DNA of 64,000 nt from Caloranaerobacter ferrireducens (GCF_001730685.1 NZ_MDJR01000005.1:1-64000), one strand, 5' to 3'. Positions 19,159 to 28,230 are shown, counted from the stretch's first letter. Program-made: numbers and translations. Notes: generated by a model not told the origin, from the sequence alone.

Positions 19159-20343
19159 ATGGCTATAAGAGAAAGATTAAGTGGTAACGAAGCAGTTGCA
19201 ACTGCTATGAAACAAATAAATCCTGATGTTGTTGCAGCTTTCCCTATTACTCCATCAACTGAAGTACCACAATACTTCTCACAATTTGTTGCTAATGGTT
19301 CAGTTGATACAGAGTTCGTTGCTGTTGAAAGTGAGCACAGTGCTATGAGTGCTTGTGTTGGTGCATCAGCAGCAGGTGCAAGGGTTATGACTGCTACATC
19401 AGCTAACGGTCTTGCTTTAATGTGGGAGATATTATATATAGCTGCTTCATCAAGATTACCAATAGTTATGCCTGTTATAAACAGAGCATTATCAGGTCCA
19501 ATCAATATCCACAATGACCATAGTGATTCTATGGGAGCTAGAGATTCAGGTTGGATACAATTATATTCAGAAGATAATCAAGAAGCGTATGATAACATAA
19601 TTCAAGCTATTAGAATAGCAGAGCATAAAGATGTTAGACTGCCTGTAATGGTATGTATGGATGGTTTTATAGTGAGCCACTCAGTTGAAAATATAGAATT
19701 ATTAGAGACTGAAAAGGTTAAAGAGTTTGTTGGTGAATATGATCCAGGTTTAGATACATTATTAAATCCAGAGCAGCCAGTTGCTATGGGACCATTGGAT
19801 TTACCACCACACTATTTTGAACATAAACGTCAACAAGCTGAAGCTATGAAAAATGCTAAGAAAGTTATTTTAGAAATAGCTAAAGAATTTGAAGCTTTAA
19901 CAGGAAGAAAATACGGTTTATTTGAAGAATATAAAATGGAAGATGCAGAAGTTGCTATTGTTGTACTTAACTCAACTGCTGGAACAGCTAAAGAAGTAGT
20001 AGATGAGTTAAGAGAAAAAGGAGTAAAAGCTGGATTAATTAAGATAAGAGTATTTAGACCATTCCCTGTTGAAGAATTAAGAGATGCATTAAAGCATGTT
20101 AAAGCTGTAGCTGTAATGGATAAAGCAGATAGTTTCTCAGCTGCTGGTGGTCCAGTATTTGTTGAAACTAGAGCAGCTTTATACGATGCAGAAACTAAGC
20201 CAGTTGTAATAAGCTATATTTATGGTTTAGGTGGTAGAGACGTAAGAACTAACGATATTATGAAGGTATACAATGACTTACTTGAAATAGTTGAAACAGG
20301 AGAAGTTAAGTCAGTTTACAACTACTTAGGTGTAAGAGAATAG
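19159..20343 (+). CDS. porA: Pyruvate:ferredoxin oxidoreductase, alpha subunit
   Basis: A 394-residue alpha subunit. FPITPSTE near residue 33 and the EHSAMSACVGASAAGARVM stretch belong to the pyrimidine-binding domain; SGPINIHNDHSD and SGWIQLYSE are characteristic of the pyruvate enzymes. The transketolase C-terminal-like domain is seen from about 255 on. The gene lies 18 bp after porD with AAGGAGGG before the ATG. Codon use differs from nearby genes in being richer in C-ending codons, as expected for a highly expressed enzyme. Confidence 0.94.
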   Translation: MAIRERLSGNEAVATAMKQINPDVVAAFPITPSTEVPQYFSQFVANGSVDTEFVAVESEHSAMSACVGASAAGARVMTATSANGLALMWEILYIAASSRLPIVMPVINRALSGPINIHNDHSDSMGARDSGWIQLYSEDNQEAYDNIIQAIRIAEHKDVRLPVMVCMDGFIVSHSVENIELLETEKVKEFVGEYDPGLDTLLNPEQPVAMGPLDLPPHYFEHKRQQAEAMKNAKKVILEIAKEFEALTGRKYGLFEEYKMEDAEVAIVVLNSTAGTAKEVVDELREKGVKAGLIKIRVFRPFPVEELRDALKHVKAVAVMDKADSFSAAGGPVFVETRAALYDAETKPVVISYIYGLGGRDVRTNDIMKVYNDLLEIVETGEVKSVYNYLGVRE

Positions 20344-20355
20344 GAGGTGTACCGA

Positions 20356-21288
20356 ATGGCTTTAAATTTAAGAGAAGCTGTAAAAAGACCTGAAAGATTT
20401 ACAGGTGGACATAGATTATGTGCCGGATGTGGTGCTTCTGTAACTGTTCGTGCTGTTTTAAGAGCATTAAAACCAGAAGATAAGGCAGTTATAGGTGCTG
20501 CTACTGGTTGTTTAGAGGTTTCAAGTTTCTTATATCCATATACAGCTTGGAAAGATTCATTTATCCACAATGCATTCGAAAATGCAGGAGCTACTATAAG
20601 TGGTGTTGAAGCTGCTTACAGAGTTTTAAAGAAAAAAGGAAAAATTGATGATACTTATAAGTTTATAGCTTTTGGTGGAGACGGTGGTACTTACGATATA
20701 GGTCTTCAATCATTGTCAGGTGCAATGGAAAGAGGACATGATATGGTATATGTTTGCTATGACAATGGTGCTTATATGAACACAGGTATCCAAAGATCAT
20801 CAGCTACTCCAAAATATGCAAATACAACAACTTCTCCAGCAGGAAAAGTTGTTCCAGGTAAGCAACAATTTAGAAAAGATTTAACTGAAGTTATGGCAGC
20901 ACATCATATACCATATGTTGCGCAAACTGCACCATTTGGTAATTTCAGCGATATACATCAAAAGGCTGAAAAAGCTATATATACTGAAGGACCAGCTTTC
21001 TTAAATGTATTTACTCCATGTCCTCGTGGATGGAGATATGATACTCCAAAATTAATGGAAATAGTTAAGTTAGCTATAGATACTTGTTACTGGCCATTAT
21101 ATGAAGTTGAAAACGGCAAGTGGAGATTAACATACAAGCCTAAGAAGAAACTTCCAATAGAAGACTTCTTAAGACCACAAGGAAGATTTAAACACTTATT
21201 TAAACCAGAAAATCAACATTTAATTGAAGAACTTCAAAAAGAAGTTGACAGAAGATGGGAAATGCTTCTTGAAAAATGTGGAGAATAA
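20356..21288 (+). CDS. porB: Pyruvate:ferredoxin oxidoreductase, beta (TPP) subunit
   Basis: A 310-residue TPP-binding subunit. Cys22 and Cys25 in LCAGCGA start the cluster motif; GGDGGTYDIGLQSL carries the Mg-TPP motif (GDG, followed by the NGAYMNTG turn). The ATG at 20356 has AGGAGG at 20342-20347. A terminator follows directly, ending the operon. Confidence 0.95.
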   Translation: MALNLREAVKRPERFTGGHRLCAGCGASVTVRAVLRALKPEDKAVIGAATGCLEVSSFLYPYTAWKDSFIHNAFENAGATISGVEAAYRVLKKKGKIDDTYKFIAFGGDGGTYDIGLQSLSGAMERGHDMVYVCYDNGAYMNTGIQRSSATPKYANTTTSPAGKVVPGKQQFRKDLTEVMAAHHIPYVAQTAPFGNFSDIHQKAEKAIYTEGPAFLNVFTPCPRGWRYDTPKLMEIVKLAIDTCYWPLYEVENGKWRLTYKPKKKLPIEDFLRPQGRFKHLFKPENQHLIEELQKEVDRRWEMLLEKCGE

Positions 21289-21290
21289 AA

Positions 21291-21325
21291 AAAGCCCTAA
21301 CCTATTTTAAGGTTAGGGTTTTTCT
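21291..21325 (+). terminator. Terminator of the por operon
   Basis: CCCTAACC and GGTTAGGG form the stem, extended by AAAAAG / TTTTT on the outside. Confidence 0.9.
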
Positions 21326-21414
21326 ATCTGCAAAAAACTCTTTGAAATATTTGAATTATTCTGAATTTTTTGATTTAATATTATTAAAGAAATAATATAA
21401 AAGGGGGATATACT

Positions 21415-22035
21415 ATGGCTGCACCAAAATTGAATGTAGAATTGAGGAATGGAGGTGGCAGGAGGTATTCTATTAAATTGAGAAAGGATGGTTTTATACC
21501 GGGAGTAATTTATGGTCACAATAAAGAAACCAGAAGCATTAAACTAAATGAAATTGAAACATTAAAAGTTTTAAAAAGATTTGGTTCAGGTTCTACAGTG
21601 AACTTAAATTTAAATGGAGAAGTAATTCCAGCTATAATTAAAGAGATACAAAAAGATATTATTAAAGATAATTTATTACATATAGATTTTCAACAGCTTT
21701 CTGAAGATGAAGAAATTAAAGTTTTTGTTCCTATAGTTTTATTAGGTAAAGGAAAAGTAGAAAGTTCTACAACAATTATTCAGCAACAGATAATGGAATT
21801 AGAAATCAGATGTTTACCAAAATATATACCAAATTCTGTAGAAGTTGATGTATCAAATTTAAAATTTGGTGATTCTATTACAGTAGGAGACTTGAATTTA
21901 GGAGAAAATATAGAAATATTACATGATGAAAATGAAGTTATAGCATCATTGACTGCAAACAGCAAGTATGAAGAGCTTGAAGATGATAAAGATGTGCCTA
22001 TTTATGAAAGTGATAAAAGTATATTAGATAGATAA
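21415..22035 (+). CDS. Ribosomal protein L25/general stress protein Ctc-like, paralogue 1
   Basis: A 206-residue L25/Ctc-type protein: N-terminal 5S rRNA-binding domain (about 5-95, with GFIPGVIYGH) and a C-terminal beta-rich TL5/CTC domain (about 98-190, ending near ENEVIASL), then an acidic tail. B. subtilis Ctc binds 5S rRNA under stress. A second copy lies 450 bp downstream in the same direction. Which copy serves the ribosome cannot be told. A GGGGGA site precedes the ATG. Confidence 0.9.
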   Translation: MAAPKLNVELRNGGGRRYSIKLRKDGFIPGVIYGHNKETRSIKLNEIETLKVLKRFGSGSTVNLNLNGEVIPAIIKEIQKDIIKDNLLHIDFQQLSEDEEIKVFVPIVLLGKGKVESSTTIIQQQIMELEIRCLPKYIPNSVEVDVSNLKFGDSITVGDLNLGENIEILHDENEVIASLTANSKYEELEDDKDVPIYESDKSILDR

Positions 22036-22039
22036 ACTT

Positions 22040-22069
22040 AAAGCGGCCTTTGGCCGCTTTAGTTTTTTT
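22040..22069 (+). terminator. Terminator after L25 paralogue 1
   Basis: AAAGCGGCC-TTT-GGCCGCTTT followed by AGTTTTTTT. Confidence 0.9.
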
Positions 22070-22084
22070 CACAAATTAGATTAT

Positions 22085-22287
22085 TTATGAAAATAACGCT
22101 CATGCGGACGAATTTAGAAAAAACTAAAGGCTCAAATTTTTAGAAAATCTTAACGCACCTAATCAAGACATCCTGTCTTGTAGGATGCTGGTTTGACATC
22201 CTGTCAAACCTACGGATTTTCTCAAAAATTTTCACCTAGTTTTTTAACTAAATTCTTTCAAACATTCGCTTTCATTTTCATAAAATA
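22085..22287 (-). repeat. Family-2 structured repeat, copy 1
   Basis: About 200 bp, present in minus orientation relative to copies at 51.8 and 63.2 kb. Outer arms around TTTTGAGAAAATCCGTAGG and TTAAGATTTTCTAAAAA pair. Inside are two hairpins read on the minus strand: 8-bp stem GGTTTGAC/GTCAAACC with loop AGGAT (22190-22210) and 6-bp stem CAAGAC/GTCTTG with loop AGGAT (22164-22180). It lies between two terminators separating the L25 paralogues. Confidence 0.82.
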
Positions 22288-22316
22288 TTTAAATAGATAA
22301 GTTTGTTAACAGTCTG

Positions 22317-22347
22317 AAGCGGTTTTTATCCGCTTTTTTCTTTTTTG
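22317..22347 (+). terminator. Second terminator between the L25 paralogues
   Basis: GAAGCGG-TTTTTAT-CCGCTTT followed by TTTCTTTTTT. It lies on the far side of repeat copy 1 and resembles the terminator at 22040, as if one was duplicated or split. Confidence 0.7.
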
Positions 22348-22485
22348 ATAGATAGAATTATTATTTGATGCGAATAGCGAATAACGAAAATCGAAAAACG
22401 AAAGGCGACGAAGTCGTTTTATTTATGTTTAAAAAATATAGTATTGGAAATAATGAGTAGAGAGAAAAGTGAAGGAGGGGAAATT

Positions 22486-23082
22486 ATGGCTAATGTACAT
22501 ATAAACTGTAATCTAAGAAATGAAATAGGCAGTAAAGCGTGTCATAGAATTAGAAGTAGAGGTCAAGTACCAGGTGTTATATATGGACATCATTTTTCAG
22601 GCTATAGTGTCCAATTTGACGCTCTAGAGCTTAACAAAGTAATCAAGGAATATGGAGAAAATGCATTAATTAATGTTGAAGTAGAAGGAAATACTTTTCC
22701 AGTAATGATAAAAGAAATACAAAGAGATCCAATTAAAGGCAATATAATTCATATTGATTTGCAAAAGATTTATGAAACCGAAAAAATTCATGTTACAGTA
22801 CCTATTGTGTTAAAGGGTAAAGAATATGTAAAAAATATAGGAGTTATACAGCAGCAATTAAAAAATATAGAAATAGAGTGTCTGCCTACACAAGTACCAA
22901 AGAATATTACAGTTGATATATCTAATCTTTTGACTGGTCGTTCATTAAGAGTATCCGATGTAGAATTTGGAGAAGAAATAAGTGTTTTAAATGATAAAAA
23001 TGAAGTAATAGTATCACTTGCATCTATGAAGAATGAAGATGGTGAAGAAGTGGAAAATGAAGATGAAGTAGATTTAATATAA
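22486..23082 (+). CDS. Ribosomal protein L25/general stress protein Ctc-like, paralogue 2
   Basis: A 198-residue L25/Ctc-type protein with the same two-domain plan as its neighbour: RGQVPGVIYGH in the 5S-binding domain and a TL5/CTC domain ending NEVIVSLAS, then an acidic tail. The two paralogues are clearly divergent, so the duplication is not recent. The ATG after GAAGGAGGGG is used; an upstream in-frame ATG lacks a ribosome site. Confidence 0.9.
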   Translation: MANVHINCNLRNEIGSKACHRIRSRGQVPGVIYGHHFSGYSVQFDALELNKVIKEYGENALINVEVEGNTFPVMIKEIQRDPIKGNIIHIDLQKIYETEKIHVTVPIVLKGKEYVKNIGVIQQQLKNIEIECLPTQVPKNITVDISNLLTGRSLRVSDVEFGEEISVLNDKNEVIVSLASMKNEDGEEVENEDEVDLI

Positions 23083-23095
23083 ATTAACAAGAACA

Positions 23096-23137
23096 AAACC
23101 TGTATCTAAGCTATATGGTTTAGATACAGGTTTTTTA
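23096..23137 (+). terminator. Terminator after L25 paralogue 2
   Basis: AACCTGTATCTAA pairs with TTTAGATACAGGTT, followed by TTTT. Confidence 0.9.
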
Positions 23138-23253
23138 TGTAAAATCATAGTTCAAAGTTACTATAGAAAAAAGTAGAAAATAATGATATAATGTAAAAAA
23201 AATAATAAGTGTGAAGAAATTGGTAAATAAATGCCAAAGTGTGGTGAAAAACA

Positions 23254-23445
23254 ATGAAAGTGATTTTATTAATTCTTCTACTAATTCCTTTTGTAATGTT
23301 ACAAACATATATAATAAAAGATGTTTCAGAAGTAGCTAGAAGAGGTATAAAGCATAGTTCTTATAGTAGAAATAATAGCATGAGTACATATAATTATTAC
23401 AGACATTCTAGATTTAATAAAAATAATATTAGAGCTGTTAAATAA
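23254..23445 (+). CDS. Small single-pass membrane or secreted basic peptide, unknown
   Basis: A 63-residue product: hydrophobic segment at 3-20 (VILLILLLIPFVMLQTYI), then a basic, Ser/Tyr/Asn/Arg-rich tail. It starts 9 bases after GTGGTGA, a modest ribosome site, and is closed by its own terminator, which supports a real gene. I do not recognise the family. Confidence 0.55.
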   Translation: MKVILLILLLIPFVMLQTYIIKDVSEVARRGIKHSSYSRNNSMSTYNYYRHSRFNKNNIRAVK

Positions 23446-23477
23446 AAATCGTCATCTTTAGATGGCGATTTTTTCTT
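23446..23477 (+). terminator. Terminator after the small membrane peptide gene
   Basis: AAAATCGTCATC and GATGGCGATTTT pair (with one G-T), followed by TTCTTT. Confidence 0.85.
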
Positions 23478-23549
23478 TGAAGTAAAATTTGAAATTAGAT
23501 TATTTTTTAATTAAAATAGATATAAGAATATTTTTGGAGATGACTCAAA

Positions 23550-24392
23550 ATGAGAAAGATAAATGTAAGTGAGATAATAGATAAAGTTAAAGAAATGTGT
23601 ATAAAGGCTAATTATGAATTAGGAGAAGATGTATTGAAAAAGTTACAAGATGCTAAAGATAAAGAACAATCACATATTGGAAAAGATATTTTGGATAAGT
23701 TAATTTTAAATGCAAACATATCAAAAGAAAAGCAAATGCCGATGTGTCAAGATACTGGAATGGCTGTTTTTTTTGTTGAAGTAGGGCAGGATATATATAT
23801 AGAAGGTGGAAATTTAACAGAAGCAATAAATGAGGGAGTTAGACAAGGCTATAAAGAGGGTTTTTTAAGAAAATCAGTAGTTAATGACCCAATAATAAGA
23901 AAAAATACTATGGACAATACACCTGCAATAATACATTATGATTTAGTCGATGGAGACAGATTAAAAATAAGTTTTACACCAAAGGGGTTTGGAAGCGAAA
24001 ACATGTCTGGCTTAAAAATGTTAAAGCCATCAGACGGAATTGAAGGCATTAAGAAATTTGTTTTAGATGTAGTAAAAAATGCAGGTGCTAATCCTTGTCC
24101 TCCTATTGTTGTTGGGGTAGGTATTGGAGGAACTATGGAAAAAGCATGTATATTAGCTAAGAAAGCTTTATTTAGAAAAATAGGAGAATATAGTTCTATA
24201 AAGCATATAAAAAAGCTAGAAAAAGAACTATTAGATGAGATTAATAAAACTGGAATAGGACCTCAGGGTTTAGGAGGAGATGTTACAGCTTTATCTGTAA
24301 ATATAGAAGTTTTTCCTACTCATATTGCTGGTCTGCCTGTTGCAGTTAATATAAACTGTCATGCAGCAAGACATATAGAAATAGAGCTATGA
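23550..24392 (+). CDS. Class I fumarate hydratase, alpha subunit (N-terminal domain)
   Basis: A 280-residue N-terminal half of the oxygen-sensitive [4Fe-4S] fumarase. Cluster cysteines are visible in MPMCQDTG, NPCPP and INCHAARH. Split alpha and beta subunits are usual in clostridia and archaea. It interconverts fumarate and malate. L-tartrate dehydratase is the close alternative, but the malic enzyme next door favours fumarase. The beta subunit follows 66 bp later. Confidence 0.92.
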   Translation: MRKINVSEIIDKVKEMCIKANYELGEDVLKKLQDAKDKEQSHIGKDILDKLILNANISKEKQMPMCQDTGMAVFFVEVGQDIYIEGGNLTEAINEGVRQGYKEGFLRKSVVNDPIIRKNTMDNTPAIIHYDLVDGDRLKISFTPKGFGSENMSGLKMLKPSDGIEGIKKFVLDVVKNAGANPCPPIVVGVGIGGTMEKACILAKKALFRKIGEYSSIKHIKKLEKELLDEINKTGIGPQGLGGDVTALSVNIEVFPTHIAGLPVAVNINCHAARHIEIEL

Positions 24393-24458
24393 AATACAAA
24401 TTAGGGTACAGAAAACAGAGAATAGGATAAGGTTATGAAGCGAAGAAGGTGAATTTAA

Positions 24459-25007
24459 TTGAAAGAAATAAAAATAACTACTCCATTAAATGATAATATT
24501 ATAAAAAAATTAAATGCTGGAGATAGAGTATATATCACAGGTACTATTTATACTGCTAGAGATGCAGCACATAAAAGGATGGTAGACAGTTTAAAAAATG
24601 GCGAAGGATTACCTTTTGATATAAATAATTCTATAATTTATTATGTTGGACCATGTCCACCAAAACCAGGGCAGGTGATAGGTTCAGCAGGACCTACTAC
24701 AAGTTATAGAATGGATGATTATACTCCTATATTATTAAAAGTCGGATTAAAAGGAATGATAGGAAAAGGGAATAGGAGTAAAAAAGTTATTAATTCAATA
24801 GTAGAAAATAATTGCGTGTATTTTGTTGCGATAGGAGGAGCAGGAGCTTTGATTTCAAGTTGTATTAAATCCTCAGAAATTATAGCTTATGAAGATTTAG
24901 GGGCGGAAGCTATAAGAAAACTTTATGTTGAGGATTTGCCAGTTATAGTTGCTATAGATAGTAAAGGAAATAACTTGTATGATGTAAGCTTAAAAAATCA
25001 AGAATAG
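24459..25007 (+). CDS. Class I fumarate hydratase, beta subunit (C-terminal domain)
   Basis: A 182-residue C-terminal domain of the Fe-S hydratase: YITGTIYTARDAAHKR near the start, YVGPCPP and GSAGPTTSYRMD (the substrate-binding part). The start is a TTG after GAAGGTGAA. It pairs with the alpha subunit directly upstream and is followed 13 bp later by malic enzyme, so the three genes probably act as fumarate-malate-pyruvate. Confidence 0.93.
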   Translation: MKEIKITTPLNDNIIKKLNAGDRVYITGTIYTARDAAHKRMVDSLKNGEGLPFDINNSIIYYVGPCPPKPGQVIGSAGPTTSYRMDDYTPILLKVGLKGMIGKGNRSKKVINSIVENNCVYFVAIGGAGALISSCIKSSEIIAYEDLGAEAIRKLYVEDLPVIVAIDSKGNNLYDVSLKNQE

Positions 25008-25020
25008 AAGGAGAAAAGTT

Positions 25021-26175
25021 ATGAATATAGGTGAAAAATCTCTTAAATTACATGAAAAAACTAAAGGTAAAATTTCTATCAAATCAAAAGTTGATGTTGT
25101 TGACAAGGAGAGTTTATCACTAGCATATACACCTGGAGTCGCAGAACCTTGTAAACGTATAAAAGAAGATAAAAATAATATATATAAATATACATCTAAA
25201 GGTAATATGGTTGCTGTTGTAACAGATGGTAGTGCAGTTCTAGGTTTAGGAGATATAGGGGCAGATGCTGCATTACCTGTTATGGAAGGAAAAGCAATAC
25301 TTTTTAAAGAATTTGCAGATATAGATAGCTTTCCAATTTGTATTAATTCTAAGGATGTAGATACAATAGTTAATACTGTAAAGCTTATAAGTTCATCTTT
25401 TGGAGGTATAAATCTTGAGGATATTTCAGCTCCAAGATGTTTTGAGATAGAGGAAAGGTTAAAAAACGAATTAGATATTCCTGTATTTCATGATGATCAG
25501 CATGGTACTGCTGTTGTAGTATTGGCAGGCCTTTTAAATAGTGCAAGGCTTCTAAAAAGGGAACTAAAAAGTTTCAAAATAGTTATTAATGGGGCAGGAG
25601 CTGCGGGAATAGCAATTTGTAAATTACTTTTAAAAGTAGGAATAAAAGACATAATTGTATGTGATAGTAAAGGAGCTATTTATAAGGGCAGAGATGGCTT
25701 AAATTGGGTTAAAGAGGAAATTTCACATATTACAAATCCAAGAGTAGAAAAAGGACAACTTAAAGATGTGATTAAAGGAAAAGATGTATTTATAGGAGTG
25801 TCAGCACCAGGAGTTTTAACAGGAGATATGATTCAAAATATGAATGAAGATCCAATTATTTTTGCTCTTTCAAATCCTATACCAGAAATTATGCCTGATA
25901 TTGCGAAAGAACATGGGGCAAAAATAGTTGCTACAGGTAGATCTGATTTTAGCAATCAGATAAATAATGTATTAGCTTTTCCTGGTATTTTTAGAGGTGC
26001 TTTAGATGCTAAAGCAAAATCTATAAATGATGATATGAAAATAGCAGCAGCTCATGCAATTGCATCTATTATAGAAGATGATGAATTAAAGAGCGATTAT
26101 ATAATACCTAATCCATTCGATAAGAGAGTTGTAAAAAAAGTATCAGAAGCTGTAAAGAAAATAATAAATAATTAG
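25021..26175 (+). CDS. NAD(P)-dependent malic enzyme
   Basis: A 384-residue short bacterial malic enzyme converting malate to pyruvate and CO2. Seen are AYTPGVAEPCK, DGSAVLGLGDIG, the metal/substrate loop DDQHGTAVV and the nucleotide-binding INGAGAAGIA. It lacks the phosphotransacetylase extension of longer MaeB forms. Cofactor preference cannot be read by eye. It lies in the fumarase operon with GAAGGAGAAA as ribosome site. Confidence 0.94.
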   Translation: MNIGEKSLKLHEKTKGKISIKSKVDVVDKESLSLAYTPGVAEPCKRIKEDKNNIYKYTSKGNMVAVVTDGSAVLGLGDIGADAALPVMEGKAILFKEFADIDSFPICINSKDVDTIVNTVKLISSSFGGINLEDISAPRCFEIEERLKNELDIPVFHDDQHGTAVVVLAGLLNSARLLKRELKSFKIVINGAGAAGIAICKLLLKVGIKDIIVCDSKGAIYKGRDGLNWVKEEISHITNPRVEKGQLKDVIKGKDVFIGVSAPGVLTGDMIQNMNEDPIIFALSNPIPEIMPDIAKEHGAKIVATGRSDFSNQINNVLAFPGIFRGALDAKAKSINDDMKIAAAHAIASIIEDDELKSDYIIPNPFDKRVVKKVSEAVKKIINN

Positions 26176-26202
26176 AAAGTTTGATATGAAAGGAAGATAA
26201 TT

Positions 26203-26706
26203 ATGAGAAATGTCATAAAAGAGGTGATAACAAAAAAACCGAAGCCTTTTTGGGAAGTTGTTTTAATGATATTAATTTCAGTAATAGGTGTGAATTTTCT
26301 CATAACATTATGTAATAAATTAGGTGAAAAATATGCTGGTATTGCCAGTATTATCATATTAATACTTTCTATAGGCGTTTGTATATTTATAATAAAAAGA
26401 TTATTAGAATGCTACACTTATATTTTAGTAGATGATGAGCTTTTGTTTGAAAGAAGTGTTGGTAAGAAAAACAGTTTAATCCTAAAGATTCCTATAGACG
26501 ATATAGAAATTATAAAACCTTATAAAGAATTAAAAAATGATGAAAATATTGCTTATACTTATAAATTTATCTGTGATAAGGAATATGATAAATTTTATTT
26601 TGGAGAATTTGAAAAGGAAGGTAAAAGATATAGATTTATCTTTAAACCAGGCGAAAGGTTATTAAAGGCTTTAGGCAACAAAGTTTTTAGCAATGTAGAA
26701 AGCTGA
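26203..26706 (+). CDS. Membrane protein with cytoplasmic PH-like tail, unknown
   Basis: A 167-residue protein with two membrane segments (about 19-37 and 46-66) and a soluble C-terminal part of alternating beta strands (about 75-160). That plan resembles YcxB/PH-like small membrane proteins, but I see no decisive motif. It follows malic enzyme by 27 bp, with GAAAGGAAG before the ATG, and may be cotranscribed. A shared terminator ends it. Confidence 0.7.
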   Translation: MRNVIKEVITKKPKPFWEVVLMILISVIGVNFLITLCNKLGEKYAGIASIIILILSIGVCIFIIKRLLECYTYILVDDELLFERSVGKKNSLILKIPIDDIEIIKPYKELKNDENIAYTYKFICDKEYDKFYFGEFEKEGKRYRFIFKPGERLLKALGNKVFSNVES

Positions 26707-26733
26707 GGCTATTAAAATTCCTCAGCTTTTTGT
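26700..26733. terminator. Bidirectional terminator
   Basis: AAAGCTGAGG and CCTCAGCTTT form a perfect 10-bp stem with T-rich flank on the plus side and A-rich flank on the other, between convergent genes. Confidence 0.85.
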
Positions 26734-27461
26734 ATAATATTTTTTCTTTTATTAAATTTAAATTTTGTGTTTTTTCTTTTATACATAAAATAATCTGCTT
26801 TTTCAAAAGCTAGCTGCAGATTATTGATATTATTTGTATTAGCAAATCCAAAGGTTACACTGATAGGAAAAGGTACTTTTTTGCTTTTTAATGAGATATT
26901 ATGTTTAATTCTATTTATTATTTTTTTAATTATATCATTTCCTACATTAGGCACTATAATTATAAATTCGTCCCCACCATATCTTATTGGTATATCTTTT
27001 TTTCTTATGGATTCTTTAATGGATTGCGAAACTATTTTTATAGCTTTATCTCCTGAACTGTGTCCCCAATTATCATTTATACTTTTTAGGTTATCCATAT
27101 CTATTATTATAACCCCATATGTTTCGTATACAGGGAATTTTAAAACACCTTCCTTAAAATGTTCCCAGAAATTTCTATTATGTAAATTAGTAAAAGAATC
27201 TATATATGCAAGTTCTTTATAATAATTTAAATTAAATAAGTCTGTAGTTATTGAAATCAAATAAAATACATTGCTCTTATGTAAAATTTTTTTACTTGTT
27301 ATTATATATTCTTTATACTTCATTTCATTTGAGTCTTTATTTTTATTTAAAGTCAAAATATCGGATTTTTTTACCAAAGATTTATAGAATTCCGACTTTT
27401 CTGAACTACAGAATAATATTTCCCCATTTTCACATAATAGTAAAATAATTTCTTCTTTCAT
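26712..27461 (-). CDS. GGDEF-domain diguanylate cyclase
   Basis: A 249-residue cytoplasmic protein: short PAS-like N-terminal part (1-80) and GGDEF domain (85-249). The active site is an exact GGDEF (162-166), and RKKD (153-156) lies five residues before it, the position of the RxxD inhibitory site, so product inhibition is likely. It should make cyclic di-GMP, opposing the HD-GYP protein at 11.6 kb. The ATG at 27461 follows GGGGGA; an upstream TTG overlaps that site. Confidence 0.92.
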   Translation of the reverse strand: MKEEIILLLCENGEILFCSSEKSEFYKSLVKKSDILTLNKNKDSNEMKYKEYIITSKKILHKSNVFYLISITTDLFNLNYYKELAYIDSFTNLHNRNFWEHFKEGVLKFPVYETYGVIIIDMDNLKSINDNWGHSSGDKAIKIVSQSIKESIRKKDIPIRYGGDEFIIIVPNVGNDIIKKIINRIKHNISLKSKKVPFPISVTFGFANTNNINNLQLAFEKADYFMYKRKNTKFKFNKRKNIIQKAEEF

Positions 27462-27573
27462 TTTTGTATCCCCCAATAGACCTATTTTTACCCCTTGTTC
27501 TTTATTAGAACAACTTTTTTAAAAAAATAAAATATTCTTAAAGTAAATAATGCAAAGGTGGTGAATATTGTAT

Positions 27574-27822
27574 ATGAAGCTAATAAATAATAAGCAAGAA
27601 AAAAATTTAATTGGTAAAAGATTAAAAATAGCGCGTTTAAAAAATAATTTAACTCAACAACAGGTTTCTATAAAATTGCAAACTATGGACGTTTATATCG
27701 ATAGAGCTAGTATATCAAAAATAGAGCAATGTAAAAGAATAGTTACTGATTACGAATTAGTAGCTTTTTCTAAACTTTTAGGTGTTAGTGTAAACTGGCT
27801 ATTAGGTATTGAAAAAGAATAA
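27574..27822 (+). CDS. XRE-family helix-turn-helix regulator
   Basis: An 82-residue single-domain Cro/CI-type repressor: GKRLKIARLKNNLTQQQVS (about 13-31) begins the HTH, and ISKIEQCKRIVTDYEL continues it; LLGVSVNWLLG is the standard end. It has no effector domain. The ATG at 27574 is 11 bases from AAGGTGGTG; a TTG two codons earlier is closer and may be the true start. It is divergent from the diguanylate cyclase gene; target genes are unknown. Confidence 0.88.
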   Translation: MKLINNKQEKNLIGKRLKIARLKNNLTQQQVSIKLQTMDVYIDRASISKIEQCKRIVTDYELVAFSKLLGVSVNWLLGIEKE

Positions 27823-28230
27823 AATTTACCTATTCCTAGAGGCATTTATAAAATGTCTTACATAAACCCCTCTAGGGTAGAACCACCTAAATAATACTAT
27901 AATTATTTAATAGAAAGTTGTCAAGTTTTTGAAATTAAGGTAGTTTAATCATAAAACATTGTAAATTTTAAAACGCTACTATCATGTAAAAAGCTAAAGA
28001 TATTAAATCAAAATTTTTTATTAACATCCCCATCTTCCTTGATTTGTTTAAATCGAAGATTTTGTTTCAATGTTATTATAACATTTATTACAATTTTTTG
28101 AATATATATTTTGTTAAAAAAATTGCAAACAAAATAATACAAGGTAATAGCGAACTTTGGGCATGCTTTACGAATAAAATATTAAAAAAGGGAAAAAATC
28201 TAGTTAATAATTATTTAAGGGGATGGTAAA
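27823..28230. other. Intergenic region with a repeat remnant
   Basis: No gene with support. A CCTAGAGG/CCTCTAGG hairpin at about 27836-27878 has no clear T-run. The half at 28026-28066 (ATCTTCCTTGATTTG...AAATCGAAGATTTTGTTT) matches hairpin 2 of the family-1 repeat, and the preceding sequence has lost hairpin 1. An open frame running across 28044-28229 lies in this remnant and is not credible. Confidence 0.6.
28026..28066 (+). repeat. Family-1 repeat remnant (hairpin 2 only)
   Basis: It matches the last 40 bp of the family-1 element, including the ATCTTC/GAAGAT arms and the TTTTGTT end. Confidence 0.7.

Noticed and set aside
28044-28229. Small plus-strand frame before the gin-like gene
   Set aside because: It begins inside a family-1 repeat remnant, has no ribosome site, and its composition is that of AT-rich intergenic DNA.
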